Shown in pieces: positions 16,124-24,647 of a stretch of DNA of 64,000 nucleotides (its first letter is position 1; each line of letters opens with the position of its first letter). The notes under the pieces are model-generated. The model worked only from the letters and a program-made list of their open reading frames with translations. It was not told where the DNA came from and did not search any database. Where the stretch lies: assembly GCF_041624475.1 (NCBI RefSeq), contig NZ_JBFJUX010000016.1, positions 5,287 through 69,286 on the forward strand, written 5' to 3'. Position numbers and translations under genes: made by a program. The DNA is from Litorivivens sp041624475 (GTDB taxonomy: Bacteria; Pseudomonadota; Gammaproteobacteria; Pseudomonadales; Spongiibacteraceae).

Positions 16124-17058
16124 CAATACCTGAATTTTCAGTCATTGTTCCCCTTTATAACAAGGCTGCCCACATCGTGGACACGCTTAACTCTGTTCGC
16201 GCGCAGACACTGCCGCCCAAAGAAGTGATTGTGGTTGACGATGGTTCGACTGATCAGGGAGCGGACCGTGTTGAGACTTTGATTCAGGAGGGTTTTCCAG
16301 GATTAAAGTTGATCCGGCAGGTTAACGGCGGTGTCTCGGTTGCGCGCAATACTGGCATTGCCGCCAGTTCAAGCGATTACGTTGCCTTTCTGGATGGTGA
16401 TGACCTTTGGTTGCCCGAACTTCTGGCCGAAATGGCCCAGTTGATCAAGGATTTTCCCGAGGCAGGTGGCTTTTCAACGGCCTTTGCACATTTCACTCCA
16501 GCGGGTAGCATCACGCCTATTCAGCCGCACTTTCCAGCCCGCTACCAAAAGCAGACGCGTTTTCTATACGACTACTTTGAAGCCGCAGCGACCGGGGAAC
16601 TGCCCGCGATGACATCGGCAACCTGCATACCCAAGCGGGTGTTGAATGAGGTAGGGGGGTTTCCGCCAAGGGAAAAAATTGGTGAGGATCAGGATGTCTG
16701 GATTCGCGTGGGGCAGCGGTATTCCTTTGCCTACAGCCGCCGTGTTTGCATGCATTATCTAATTGAGGCTGAAAATAGAGCTTCCGTTATGCACGTTCCG
16801 GAATGCGAATGTCCTTTCAGTTTGCGTTTGAAAAACTATGCCGAATCATCCGGTGATCCACGTCGGGAGCTTATGCTCAAGTTGACGGCCAACCATCTTC
16901 TGCATTTGGCTCAATTGAATATCAGGGCCCGAAAGTTTCCTGTAGCTCGACGTCTGTTAGCTGAACAGAGAACCTGGATGCTACCGCTAAGACGAATCAA
17001 ATGGGAGGTGGCTTTCTGGTTTGCTCGGTGTGGCTTGATGTTTCGTCGTTCGGCGTAG
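16120..17058 (+). CDS. family 2 glycosyltransferase
   Basis: This 312-residue GT-A enzyme starts with GTG, overlapping the previous stop by 4 nt. The N-terminus has SVIVPLYNKAAHI, the nucleotide-binding VVDDGSTD near 40 and the metal-binding DGDD near 93. EDQDVW near 190 fits the family's acceptor/base region. It is the last gene of the plus-strand operon and is followed by a hairpin. The sugar donor cannot be read from the sequence. Confidence 0.88.
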   Translation: MTIPEFSVIVPLYNKAAHIVDTLNSVRAQTLPPKEVIVVDDGSTDQGADRVETLIQEGFPGLKLIRQVNGGVSVARNTGIAASSSDYVAFLDGDDLWLPELLAEMAQLIKDFPEAGGFSTAFAHFTPAGSITPIQPHFPARYQKQTRFLYDYFEAAATGELPAMTSATCIPKRVLNEVGGFPPREKIGEDQDVWIRVGQRYSFAYSRRVCMHYLIEAENRASVMHVPECECPFSLRLKNYAESSGDPRRELMLKLTANHLLHLAQLNIRARKFPVARRLLAEQRTWMLPLRRIKWEVAFWFARCGLMFRRSA

Positions 17059-17083
17059 CGCTAAGCTGTTGCTCGTAACATCA

Positions 17084-17115
17084 GGTAGCTGCAGGTGAGT
17101 GTCACTGCAGCTACC
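17084..17115. terminator. bidirectional hairpin between convergent operons
   Basis: GGTAGCTGCAGGTGA pairs with TCACTGCAGCTACC with one bulged G and a 3-nt loop. On the plus side it is followed by GAAGGGTTTCTTTTC. It sits between the GT2 stop (17058) and the convergent membrane-protein stop (17135), so it probably ends both transcripts. Confidence 0.65.
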
Positions 17116-17134
17116 GAAGGGTTTCTTTTCTTGT

Positions 17135-17824
17135 CTAATAGCGTTTTGCCGCCTGTGCTGTTATCGAGCGGGCCGAAATCACATCGACAAAATAGCGATT
17201 GGCCAGATCGAGGATAAAGGCGAACCACAAAATGATACCGAGAAACTTGCTTCCGTCCTCAATCAGAAGAATGGCAGGCATTGATTCGCTTGACAGCATA
17301 TCGGCGCTAACCGATACGGTCCAGGCGACCAGTGCCGGTGCTGCGTAAATAAACGATGGGCCTATCGCGCGGAAAAACACCAGTAGTGTTGCGATTATTA
17401 TCAGGCCCACTATTGCCTGAATGACCGCCTCTGGAATGATGGGCAGCGTTTGGGCAACGGTTTCGTGAATCATCAGTGAGTCGTCGGCAAGTAGCATAAG
17501 GCTGCAAACTGATAGCCACATAAGAGCACTGTTTTTTCTCGGCCCACCGTGAATCTTCTTGCGGAAATTGCCTGCGAAAAATGCGATGCCCGCCGCTGCG
17601 GCCAGCAGGCAAATTCCCGCGGTAGAGATTAACCCTAAAAACCAGGCGTTTCCTTGGAGCGAGCTTGCGTCCTCGGTCAGCATCTCCAGGCTTATTCCCT
17701 TGGATTGCTGAACTGCCAGCGCAACCATAAAGACAAGCAAAGTAACGATTATCGGCATCATAAGTGCCGACGCATTGAGGTCTGGCCATGAACGCTTGCG
17801 TCGTACCACAAGTTTGGTATGCAT
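17135..17824 (-). CDS. six-helix membrane protein of unknown function
   Basis: This 229-residue protein has about six hydrophobic segments and short loops. Polar residues sit within or next to helices: LLADDSLMIHE near 115-125 and a second EDGSK before the last helix. Acidic and His residues in a membrane core recall ceramidase/CREST-type hydrolases or transporters, but no family can be named. It starts 2 nt after the preceding GT2 stop and is the last gene of a sugar-transferase/GT2 operon, so a role in polysaccharide modification or regulation is likely but unproven. Confidence 0.75.
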   Translation of the reverse strand: MHTKLVVRRKRSWPDLNASALMMPIIVTLLVFMVALAVQQSKGISLEMLTEDASSLQGNAWFLGLISTAGICLLAAAAGIAFFAGNFRKKIHGGPRKNSALMWLSVCSLMLLADDSLMIHETVAQTLPIIPEAVIQAIVGLIIIATLLVFFRAIGPSFIYAAPALVAWTVSVSADMLSSESMPAILLIEDGSKFLGIILWFAFILDLANRYFVDVISARSITAQAAKRY

Positions 17825-17826
17825 GG

Positions 17827-18873
17827 TTATGCCGCCAGCAGGCCAACGACCTGTCTCTCAAGGTTGTCGTAGCGCTGTGGACGCAAAACGTTGAGCAGGA
17901 CTGCCGCGCCCAGAGTTGCCGTGGTGCGCCCGAATTCACGCAGCACAATGCTGGCGTCTGAGTTTAATGCGCGTTTTAACAGTTCGGCGGCAGCTTGCGC
18001 ATCGCGAGACTGAACAGCGCGACGGGCCAAATATCGGTACTGATAGGCGCGAGCCAAGTTTTCCCACTTGACGATGAAATCTACGTTGATGCGTGCGTTG
18101 TTGCTAACCGAGCGCTCCCAGGAGGCCAGCTGGTTCTTCCAGTTTGCTGACAGGCCCTCTCCGTTGACGCGATAGTTGGTCAGCGCGGCACTTAGCCCTT
18201 CAAACTTCCACTGAGTCGACAGAGCTATCCGGAGCCAGCACTCTACATCTTCAGACTGACGGAAGGTCTCGTCGAAATACTGGTGGCCGTAGTGACCGCT
18301 GGTTTCGGGGCGAATAAATTTAATCGCGTCGAGTACTTCACGGCGAATCACCGGTGCAGAACCGTTGCCGACCGGGTTTCGGCAGAAAATATCCTGGGCT
18401 TTGACAGCGCGGGTTTTGGGCGTCTGAAACAGGCCCAGAGGTTGGCTGTCCTCACTGATAAAAGCAGAGGCGCTGTAGCTTACGCCAACATCTTTACGGT
18501 GGTCGAGGTGACCGACGTGGCGCTCCAGCTTTTCAGGGTGCCAGCTATCATCGGAGTCAAGAAACGCGACATAGCGACCGCGCGACTGGCGAATTCCGGT
18601 GTTGCGGGCTCCTGCGAGACCGCGATTCTGTTGCCGCACCAGGCGGATACGCGGATCGTCGTAGCTCTCGATGATGGCAGCACAGTTGTCGGGAGAACCG
18701 TCATCGACTGCGATGATTTCGAAGTCTTTGTAGGTTTGAGCCAGAACTGAATCAACGCACTCATTAAGGTATTTGGCGGCGTTGTACATCGGGATGACAA
18801 CACTCACTGCCGGGCGCTTGCTGAAGGGGGTGTCGGTTTTACGGGTCTTAGTGTCTGTGTCGTAGAAGTTCAT
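17827..18873 (-). CDS. family 2 glycosyltransferase
   Basis: This 348-residue GT-A enzyme has SVVIPMYNAAKYL, VDDGSPD near 58 and the DSDDSW metal site near 110; SEDVECWLR near 215 matches the acceptor/base region. GGAG lies 8 nt before the ATG. It follows the sugar-phosphate transferase gene by 45 nt on the same strand and precedes the six-helix protein by 2 nt. It would extend the lipid-linked oligosaccharide on the cytoplasmic face. Confidence 0.88.
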   Translation of the reverse strand: MNFYDTDTKTRKTDTPFSKRPAVSVVIPMYNAAKYLNECVDSVLAQTYKDFEIIAVDDGSPDNCAAIIESYDDPRIRLVRQQNRGLAGARNTGIRQSRGRYVAFLDSDDSWHPEKLERHVGHLDHRKDVGVSYSASAFISEDSQPLGLFQTPKTRAVKAQDIFCRNPVGNGSAPVIRREVLDAIKFIRPETSGHYGHQYFDETFRQSEDVECWLRIALSTQWKFEGLSAALTNYRVNGEGLSANWKNQLASWERSVSNNARINVDFIVKWENLARAYQYRYLARRAVQSRDAQAAAELLKRALNSDASIVLREFGRTTATLGAAVLLNVLRPQRYDNLERQVVGLLAA

Positions 18874-18918
18874 GGCTATGTCTCCGGTTTTGGTTCTATC
18901 GGTTAATAAACAGTCTTG

Positions 18919-19608
18919 TTAGTAAGCGCCTTTGCCCATCAGGACGGCAGGAACGGTCATGATCGTGATGTACAGGTCCATCCAAAGGTTGCGTTGCTGG
19001 TTGTATCGGATGTCCAGTTCCACTTGCTGTTCGAAATCGAGATCAGCGCGACCGGACACCTGCCACAGGCCTGAAATGCCGGGTAAACCCTCAAGACGCT
19101 TGCGGTCGTAGTCGCTGTACTGCTCAACTTCACTGATCAGGGCCGGGCGCGGTCCGATCAGTGACATCTCGCCTTTCAGTACGTTGATCAGCTGCGGTAA
19201 CTCATCGATCGAGAATTTGCGGATGAAATTGCCGACGCGGGTTACGCGAGGGTCGTTAACAAACTTTTTGCAGACGCCGTCACGATCACTCTTCATGGCC
19301 GCGACCTGGGCGTGCAGCTTGGGGTCATTGCTCATTGATCGGAACTTGATCATTTTGAAAGTTTCACCGTTCAGCCCTACGCGAACTTGGCGAAAGAACA
19401 CGCCACCCCGGCTTTCCATCACAATGGCCAGCGCGGTGATCAGCAGCAGGGGGGACAGTGCTGCGAGCAGTGCAAGTGACAGGGTAATGTCGTAAGCGCG
19501 TTTGTAGCCGCGCTCAATGAAGTAGCGGTAGCTTCCCAGTGGCGCGTTGTAGAGCGCGTTAAGCTGGGCGGCGATTGAAGTAATCAGTGTGTTGGCGATT
19601 GTTTGCAT
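18919..19608 (-). CDS. undecaprenyl-phosphate sugar phosphotransferase
   Basis: This 229-residue enzyme is the catalytic bacterial sugar transferase domain (PglC/WcaJ C-terminal type) that starts repeat-unit assembly by moving sugar-1-phosphate to undecaprenyl phosphate. It shows a membrane helix near 40-62, FFRQVRVG, MIKFRSM, the DELPQLINVLKGEMSLIGPRP region, and PGISGLWQVSGR. It is intact, unlike the decayed copy in the GT26 fusion. AGGAGG lies 8 nt upstream of the ATG. It heads an operon with a strong sigma-54 promoter and two perfect LuxO-type boxes, so commitment to polymer synthesis should be directly controlled. Confidence 0.92.
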   Translation of the reverse strand: MQTIANTLITSIAAQLNALYNAPLGSYRYFIERGYKRAYDITLSLALLAALSPLLLITALAIVMESRGGVFFRQVRVGLNGETFKMIKFRSMSNDPKLHAQVAAMKSDRDGVCKKFVNDPRVTRVGNFIRKFSIDELPQLINVLKGEMSLIGPRPALISEVEQYSDYDRKRLEGLPGISGLWQVSGRADLDFEQQVELDIRYNQQRNLWMDLYITIMTVPAVLMGKGAY

Positions 19609-19637
19609 GATGTTTCCTCCTAAGTTTCAGAGGTAAT

Positions 19638-19653
19638 TGCAGCCGCCGTGCCA
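19638..19653 (-). promoter_or_regulatory. sigma-54 promoter of the sugar-transferase operon
   Basis: The minus strand reads TGGCACGGCGGCTGCA, matching the -24 element perfectly with 10 nt to the GC. The expected transcript begins about 20 nt before the gene. Confidence 0.75.
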
Positions 19654-19739
19654 AACCAGTTAAAAATTTATAAGCTATTGAAAAATAAGGGTAAAAATGA
19701 TTTTTCTTAGTTTTTTGAAGCCGGGGTTTGCTGTGCTAT

Positions 19740-19784
19740 TTGCATTTTGCAAATCACGTTGAAGGGGTGGTTTGCAAAATGCAA
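19740..19784. promoter_or_regulatory. two perfect LuxO-type boxes
   Basis: TTGCATTTTGCAA (19740-19752) and TTGCAAAATGCAA (19772-19784) are both full matches to TTGCA-W3-TGCAA. They lie about 94 and 126 bp upstream of the promoter at 19638-19653. Their centres are 32 bp apart, about three helical turns. Confidence 0.75.
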
Positions 19785-19896
19785 ATCGAAAGAGCGGCGG
19801 TGGAGACTTTCGGAAATCGTGGGTGCCGCGGGCACGCTTTGTGGCAGTGAAAGAAACAGGGAAGCGCCGGCAAACCCGGCGCAAGGGAGAGTTAAA

Positions 19897-21150
19897 TCAG
19901 GCAAGGGCGAGTTGGCGATTGCGGGCCGTCCAGATCTCAATCATGGCACCTGTGCTGGCAGCGCTGTAGGCAGCGATCATGGCCAGCGCTACCGTGTTTG
20001 CACCCCATTGCGCGGTCAGGGCGATCATCAGGCTAAAGCCCAATGTGAACACGAGGGCAAGGCGGCTTTCCGCGGCAATCCTGTCGCTGGCTCGGTAGTA
20101 AACACTCGTGGCCTCAAACAGCATGCGTGGCAGGGCTGACAGGCACAGCAAGGTGACAAGCCAGCTGGCTTCGCGCCATTGCTCGCCAAAGACGATGGGG
20201 ACGTAAAACGGCGCGGTGAGTGCCTGCACCAGCAGGGCTGGTGCGATGAAGGACATCCCCATCTTGAGGCTCTCGGCGTAAGTTGCTACCACATCTTTGC
20301 CCTCGCGCATGGCATCGCAGAGGCGCGGAAACAGGGCCATATTGAAACCGTTGGTAATTGAGAGGCTGATACCCAGGCCAGCATTGCGGGCAAAGGCATA
20401 AAGCCCAAAGGCCTCGGCACCAAGCACCCGTCCCAGAATGAGCAGGTCTATCTGGTTACGGCCGTTTTTCAGCACTTCAGAAAACATGACATGACGCGAG
20501 TAGTCGCGCATGGTGCGCAGATCTTCACGGGAGAAGTGTAGCGCTGGCAGCCAGGTTTTACGCAGGTTCAGCCCGACCACCCACAGTACGGCTGCCGCAA
20601 TCTTGGCGTAGACCACACCCCATACGCCAAAGCCTGCAATAACCAAGGCTGCCGAGATCAGGTTGTCTGCGCCAACAGTCATTGCCATCAGCAGGCTGGT
20701 TTCCCGCATCCGGCTGGCCCGTTGCAGCAGGTTGAACTGCACCATCGCAAAGGGGTAAATCAGGTGGGTTACCGCCAACACGGTCAGCATCTCTGTCAGC
20801 ATGGGCGAGTCATAAAACGTGCCTATCCAGCCAGCGCCAAAATACTGTAGGGCGAACATGATCAGCCCCACCCCCAAGTTGGCCCAGAACACAGAGCTGC
20901 AAATGGAATCCAGACGTTCCGGTGTGGTTTTTACAATCAGGTTGCCGATGCCATTACTGGCAAGAATGCGAACGAGCTCGGCGCTGGCGATGGCCAGGGC
21001 GGCGAGGCCGTAGTCTGCTTGCGTCAGAAAGCGGGCCAGAATCAGCGTGGTGACCAGGCGTGATATACGAACCACCAATTCGCCGGCAGCCATCCAGCTG
21101 AAGTTGCGCATAAAGGGGTGATTCAGAAGATATTGTAATTTCGTTTTCAC
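19897..21150 (-). CDS. Wzx-type oligosaccharide flippase
   Basis: This 417-residue protein of the polysaccharide transporter/MOP superfamily has about 10-12 hydrophobic segments. It carries the N-terminal FSWMAAGELVVRISRLVTT region typical of Wzx/lipopolysaccharide flippases. It would move lipid-linked repeat units across the inner membrane. The start is GTG with AGAG about 8 nt upstream. It is a single-gene unit with its own sigma-54 promoter. Confidence 0.88.
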   Translation of the reverse strand: MKTKLQYLLNHPFMRNFSWMAAGELVVRISRLVTTLILARFLTQADYGLAALAIASAELVRILASNGIGNLIVKTTPERLDSICSSVFWANLGVGLIMFALQYFGAGWIGTFYDSPMLTEMLTVLAVTHLIYPFAMVQFNLLQRASRMRETSLLMAMTVGADNLISAALVIAGFGVWGVVYAKIAAAVLWVVGLNLRKTWLPALHFSREDLRTMRDYSRHVMFSEVLKNGRNQIDLLILGRVLGAEAFGLYAFARNAGLGISLSITNGFNMALFPRLCDAMREGKDVVATYAESLKMGMSFIAPALLVQALTAPFYVPIVFGEQWREASWLVTLLCLSALPRMLFEATSVYYRASDRIAAESRLALVFTLGFSLMIALTAQWGANTVALAMIAAYSAASTGAMIEIWTARNRQLALA

Positions 21151-21214
21151 TGTATTGCTCTCATAGCTGCAGCTTGTTGATCAGGCGGTTGATGTGTTTG
21201 CTTGCCAGAACAAG

Positions 21215-21230
21215 AGCAAGATTGATGCCA
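21215..21230 (-). promoter_or_regulatory. putative sigma-54 promoter of the flippase gene
   Basis: The minus strand reads TGGCATCAATCTTGCT, with 10 nt between GG and GC and a consensus TTGCT -12 element. It is 65 nt before the GTG at 21150. Confidence 0.7.
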
Positions 21231-21280
21231 GAAAAAAACCTTTAAATTCAATGGCTGGCATGGCCTGGTAGCGCTGCTTT

Positions 21281-21305
21281 TTGCAAGGTGCTTTGCAAAA
21301 TGCAA
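21281..21305. promoter_or_regulatory. LuxO-type boxes upstream of the flippase gene
   Basis: TTGCAAAATGCAA (21293-21305) is perfect and lies about 70 bp upstream of the promoter. It abuts a degenerate copy, TTGCAAGGTGCTT (21281-21293). The boxes end 10 nt before the stop codon of the neighbouring gene at 21315. Confidence 0.7.
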
Positions 21306-21314
21306 TTTAAGTTG

Positions 21315-21812
21315 CTATTCGATCATCAAGGTCCACGCCCCGGTTGCACGTTCCCACACGGAATACTGGGGTTCGAGTGTTTCTGTATACCGCCAATTGA
21401 CGGCGATGAGGCGGTCGGTGTCGTCAGGGATCATCAGGCGATAATTAGCCACACCGCTGGTCGATGTATTTAGAAGACAGCCGTCATAGTTCACCTCAAA
21501 TCCGTTGCTGAGTCGCTCAAATTCCGAACAAACAGACAGGTAGCTGTCCTGGTCGGGTCTTTGCTTGATCACGATTTCCAGTACCCGGTCTGGCGTTTGG
21601 TCACCCTCGGGTAGAACGGTCATTGTCGACTCTGTTGAGTACTCAAGCCTCGGTTGCACGTTGAGGCGGCTGTTGTCGACAGGGGAGGTGTAGGGAAGGG
21701 TCTGGTCGATAGCGTAATTCACGTCAACTTTATCGTTGATATTTTCATTGCCGCCAACGGCTGCGAAAGCAAAAGCCAGTGGCAGCAGGGCCAGATGTTG
21801 CCGTGTTGTCAT
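21315..21812 (-). CDS. small exported protein, paralogue of the lipoprotein at 21934
   Basis: This 165-residue protein has an N-terminal hydrophobic segment. Its C-terminal 90 residues align with the protein encoded at 21934-22425: YLSVCSEF against HLSICTDY, NYDGCLLNT against DFSSCLVKT, and LMIPDDTDRLIAV against VAVPGDVESLVAV. Two Cys in matching positions may form a disulfide. The signal resembles a lipobox, but Val19 replaces the Cys (FAAVGG), so it is probably secreted rather than lipid-anchored. It lies 121 nt downstream of its paralogue on the same strand. No function is known; a matrix or assembly role is inferred from context. Confidence 0.7.
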   Translation of the reverse strand: MTTRQHLALLPLAFAFAAVGGNENINDKVDVNYAIDQTLPYTSPVDNSRLNVQPRLEYSTESTMTVLPEGDQTPDRVLEIVIKQRPDQDSYLSVCSEFERLSNGFEVNYDGCLLNTSTSGVANYRLMIPDDTDRLIAVNWRYTETLEPQYSVWERATGAWTLMIE

Positions 21813-21933
21813 GACCAGTCACTCCATTACTCTGTCTTACACTTGTTGCGTTGCGTGTATGGTCGTTTAATTCTATTAACTGACGGTGGAGATGCGCACT
21901 GCGCGGGAAGCTCCACCATCACGACGTGAATCA

Positions 21934-22425
21934 TCATTCAACAATCCAGCTCTGTGCGGGTTCTCCGCTACTTTGTCTGGTGCGATAGATAGGTTCAGCG
22001 GGGGTGTCAAGGAGAAGGATAACTGCCACCAGCGATTCAACGTCACCGGGTACGGCCACTGTTGCTGTTACGTCAGGTGCGATGTTGGTTTTAACCAGGC
22101 AGCTTGAGAAGTCTACGGCGATTTCGCCGTTTTCCTCTGTATAGTCAGTGCAGATCGACAAATGTGCTGAGCTGGCGCCAAAAGAGCTGGTGCTGGCTGT
22201 AACGGTAAGGTCGTAGTCCTGTTCGAGGTTGTAATTTGAGGGGACGACAAGCTCAGCTGTCGTGGCCGCCTCTTTGGGTATTGTCGGCGTTTCCTCAACT
22301 ACGGTGGTTGTGACTGTCGGCTGCTCAGCCGCGGGGGCACTGGCTTCTCCGCCGCCGCCGCCACCGCCACCGCAGGCTGCCAATATCAGGGTTAGTGAGC
22401 TAATCATTAAATGTTGAGTTTTCAT
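21934..22425 (-). CDS. small lipoprotein with polyglycine tether
   Basis: This protein of about 163 residues has a signal peptide ending in lipobox LAAC (Cys18), directly followed by eight glycines and an Ala/Pro/Thr-rich spacer. The folded part (about 65-163) carries two Cys and matches the neighbouring protein at 21315. AAGGA 7 nt upstream supports the ATG at 22425 over 22431. It starts 13 nt after the LruC-protein stop, so the two are translated from one message. It is likely an outer-membrane lipoprotein partner of the large secreted protein; the function is unknown. Confidence 0.75.
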   Translation of the reverse strand: MKTQHLMISSLTLILAACGGGGGGGGEASAPAAEQPTVTTTVVEETPTIPKEAATTAELVVPSNYNLEQDYDLTVTASTSSFGASSAHLSICTDYTEENGEIAVDFSSCLVKTNIAPDVTATVAVPGDVESLVAVILLLDTPAEPIYRTRQSSGEPAQSWIVE

Positions 22426-22438
22426 TGTCATGTCCTTT

Positions 22439-24532
22439 TTACTTGCGGAAGATATTTTTTGAGCGAGCGTTGCTTTTCTTGTACCAACCTTTATTGCTGG
22501 TGCCGCTGCTGGTTACGTGTTCATGGAATTGTGGATAGGCCCACTTGATGTCCATGTATTCAAGGGGATGGTTCCAGTCGTAGGGGATATTCAACGCCCA
22601 GGGCATACCGTTTTCGTTGACGAAGTACTCGTCGCGAGCCGGATCAGAGGCGTCGTCGCCGCGCCCAAAGAAGTTTTGTTGAAAGGCTTCAGTTGGAGCT
22701 TTGTCTTTCAGGTGAATCTCAAAGCGGCGTCCAGGAGCCTCTCCGAAAACGTAGTTTCTCTCATAGCCTTCGGTCGCGAACAAAAAGGGGTCAAAGGGGA
22801 ATTCATCGATGTCATCGGCCTTAATGGCTCCGCTGACAGGGATGTTAATTTCGAAGCTCATTTGAATCCCGGAGCCACAGCCATCTTCGGTGCGGTAGTA
22901 TTTACAGGCTTCACCAGACGTTACGTAGTCTTGCAAATCCTGCGCAATAATCACGGTGGCATCTCGGCGTTCCGGCTCTACCGGGGAGTAGGGCTGCAGG
23001 AAGCCGTTCACGGTCAATGTGGTAGCGAGCGAATTAATTCCACTGGTAGGCAGGCCCGGAATGCGGAATGCAAAACCGTTGTGGTAGCTCGCCCCCATGG
23101 CAGCCACATGGCCGCTGATTTTGATGCTGGCGATATTATCCGCAACAGTGACAGTCTTGATGTTGTATTTAATAACGACATCATTCATGTCGTAGTCACC
23201 GGTGAGCGGCCAGTTGTCTTCAAACGCGAGTGTTGCGTAGCGATTGGCGCCCGGGTAAAAGGTCGTCAGCGTGTCTGCAGCCTCTACCGTCACTTTGTAA
23301 TCTTCCACTTCCCCGTCTGCGACACCACCCGTCGCGGTCACGTGGTCGGGTGAGCTCAATCTAACCCGAAGCCAGGTCTCGCCAAGCAGTGTTTCTTTGG
23401 GTGCTTTGAAATGAATCAGGTGTTTACCGGCATCAATGGTCTTATCGCTGATGACCTGTTCGTCGTCATCGAAAACACCGTTCTGATTCCAGTCTCCCCA
23501 GATGTTCAGCTCGCCCTTGGCGGAAGCTGTGACCTCAAAGTACGTATAGCGGTAGGGGGCGATGTTATTGATCAGGGCAACACCATCGTTTTGTTCGGTG
23601 GCTGACGCGCCGCCCTCCAGGTAGGCGTCAGGTTCGTAATTTACAGCCTCACCCAGGTACAGCGTGCCGTCACCGCGCCCGTGACGTGCGCCATTATTAG
23701 CGAATGAGGTGCCGTAGCTGTCTGGCGCACTGCCAAAGTCTGTGTCGGGCACTTCACTGACGTTAACCGGAGCAAGTGGGCATCGGGCGCCATCGTTGTT
23801 GCTGGATGACGGGCCATAGGAAAAAAGTTCTGCTTTGGGGGTGGGCTGTTGAGTGTCGATGCGATAGATATAGCCATCGCTATTGTTAGCAATGTAAAGG
23901 TTGCCGTTGATATCGAAATAGGTGCCACCGAAGTAGCCGTTAACGCCGGTATTGCCAACGTTGATTGCCGTTGCGGTCGCCACATTGATTTTCCAAAGAT
24001 CACCATCCTTGTCGACGGTGTAAGCCATTCCATCATAGGGGTGGAAAGACAGGTCAAAAATATCCAGCTCGAAGGCTTTTCCGGTGATAACCTGCGATGC
24101 CTTTAAAAAATCGGCTGCCGTGGGGTCGAGACTGATACGGTAAAGGCCCTTGTCGCTGCCTTTGCGATAAACGTAATAAGCATTTTCTGCGACAGCAATG
24201 TCGCCAGCGATGAAGTCGTGATCCGGTAAATCGCTGGGGAATAACAGCTCAGTGCGGTATTCAGCGTCGATTTTCACAATGGCCCGCAGTTTGTCGTTGT
24301 ACGCATACAGATATTGGTCGTGGGTGTTGAACGCCAGTGCATTCAGCTCCATGTCCGTCCACTCGGTTGGTGCAACATTCTGATAGAAGCCAGTCGACAG
24401 CTGAATGCCGTAGAGTTGGGCGTATTTGTCTTGAATCAGGAAGGCTTCGTCTGGGCAGGACGAAAAGGGCGTTGCCAGTGTCGGAAGGGCGCTAGCCAGT
24501 AGAAGCGCCGGTATCAGTTTTTTTGGTTTCAT
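22439..24532 (-). CDS. secreted GEVED and LruC-domain protein
   Basis: This protein of about 697 residues has a signal peptide (KKLIPALLLASALPTLA). Residues about 25-250 look like a beta-propeller of repeated YxxD/LYxI strands. A GEVED domain follows (about 260-415), starting SAPDSYGTSF, with WGDWNQNG and ending DGEVEDYKV. The C-terminal part (about 420-690) matches the LruC domain, with LAFEDNWPLTGDYDMNDVV and HNGFAFRIPG. The Asp/Asn-rich motifs suggest calcium binding. GAGG lies 5 nt before the ATG at 24532. Its strong sigma-54 promoter and LuxO-type boxes place it in the same regulon as the polysaccharide genes, so it is a candidate biofilm matrix protein. Confidence 0.85.
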   Translation of the reverse strand: MKPKKLIPALLLASALPTLATPFSSCPDEAFLIQDKYAQLYGIQLSTGFYQNVAPTEWTDMELNALAFNTHDQYLYAYNDKLRAIVKIDAEYRTELLFPSDLPDHDFIAGDIAVAENAYYVYRKGSDKGLYRISLDPTAADFLKASQVITGKAFELDIFDLSFHPYDGMAYTVDKDGDLWKINVATATAINVGNTGVNGYFGGTYFDINGNLYIANNSDGYIYRIDTQQPTPKAELFSYGPSSSNNDGARCPLAPVNVSEVPDTDFGSAPDSYGTSFANNGARHGRGDGTLYLGEAVNYEPDAYLEGGASATEQNDGVALINNIAPYRYTYFEVTASAKGELNIWGDWNQNGVFDDDEQVISDKTIDAGKHLIHFKAPKETLLGETWLRVRLSSPDHVTATGGVADGEVEDYKVTVEAADTLTTFYPGANRYATLAFEDNWPLTGDYDMNDVVIKYNIKTVTVADNIASIKISGHVAAMGASYHNGFAFRIPGLPTSGINSLATTLTVNGFLQPYSPVEPERRDATVIIAQDLQDYVTSGEACKYYRTEDGCGSGIQMSFEINIPVSGAIKADDIDEFPFDPFLFATEGYERNYVFGEAPGRRFEIHLKDKAPTEAFQQNFFGRGDDASDPARDEYFVNENGMPWALNIPYDWNHPLEYMDIKWAYPQFHEHVTSSGTSNKGWYKKSNARSKNIFRK

Positions 24533-24576
24533 TGCAGCCTCACAGTTAAGTGTGTGTTTCGATTTGAGCACTTGTT

Positions 24577-24592
24577 TGCACGAGGCGTGCCA
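24577..24592 (-). promoter_or_regulatory. sigma-54 promoter of the LruC-protein operon
   Basis: The minus strand reads TGGCACGCCTCGTGCA, with a consensus -24 element and 10 nt to the GC. Transcription would begin about 30 nt before the ATG at 24532. Confidence 0.75.
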
Positions 24593-24647
24593 GAGAATAA
24601 AAAACTAGTTATATCAGTTGGTTGCGATATTTTTGGGTGGTGTTTAT

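Noticed and set aside
21890..21910. possible sigma-54 promoter (minus strand TGGAGCTTCCCGCGCA) before the 21315 gene
   Set aside because: Spacing is right, but the -12 region CGCA is poor and there is no LuxO-type box nearby; the GGTGGA/TCCACC pair around it could instead be a hairpin.
22517..23353. 278-codon plus-strand frame over the LruC-domain gene
   Set aside because: It is antisense to a protein with GEVED and LruC hallmarks, with low-complexity composition.
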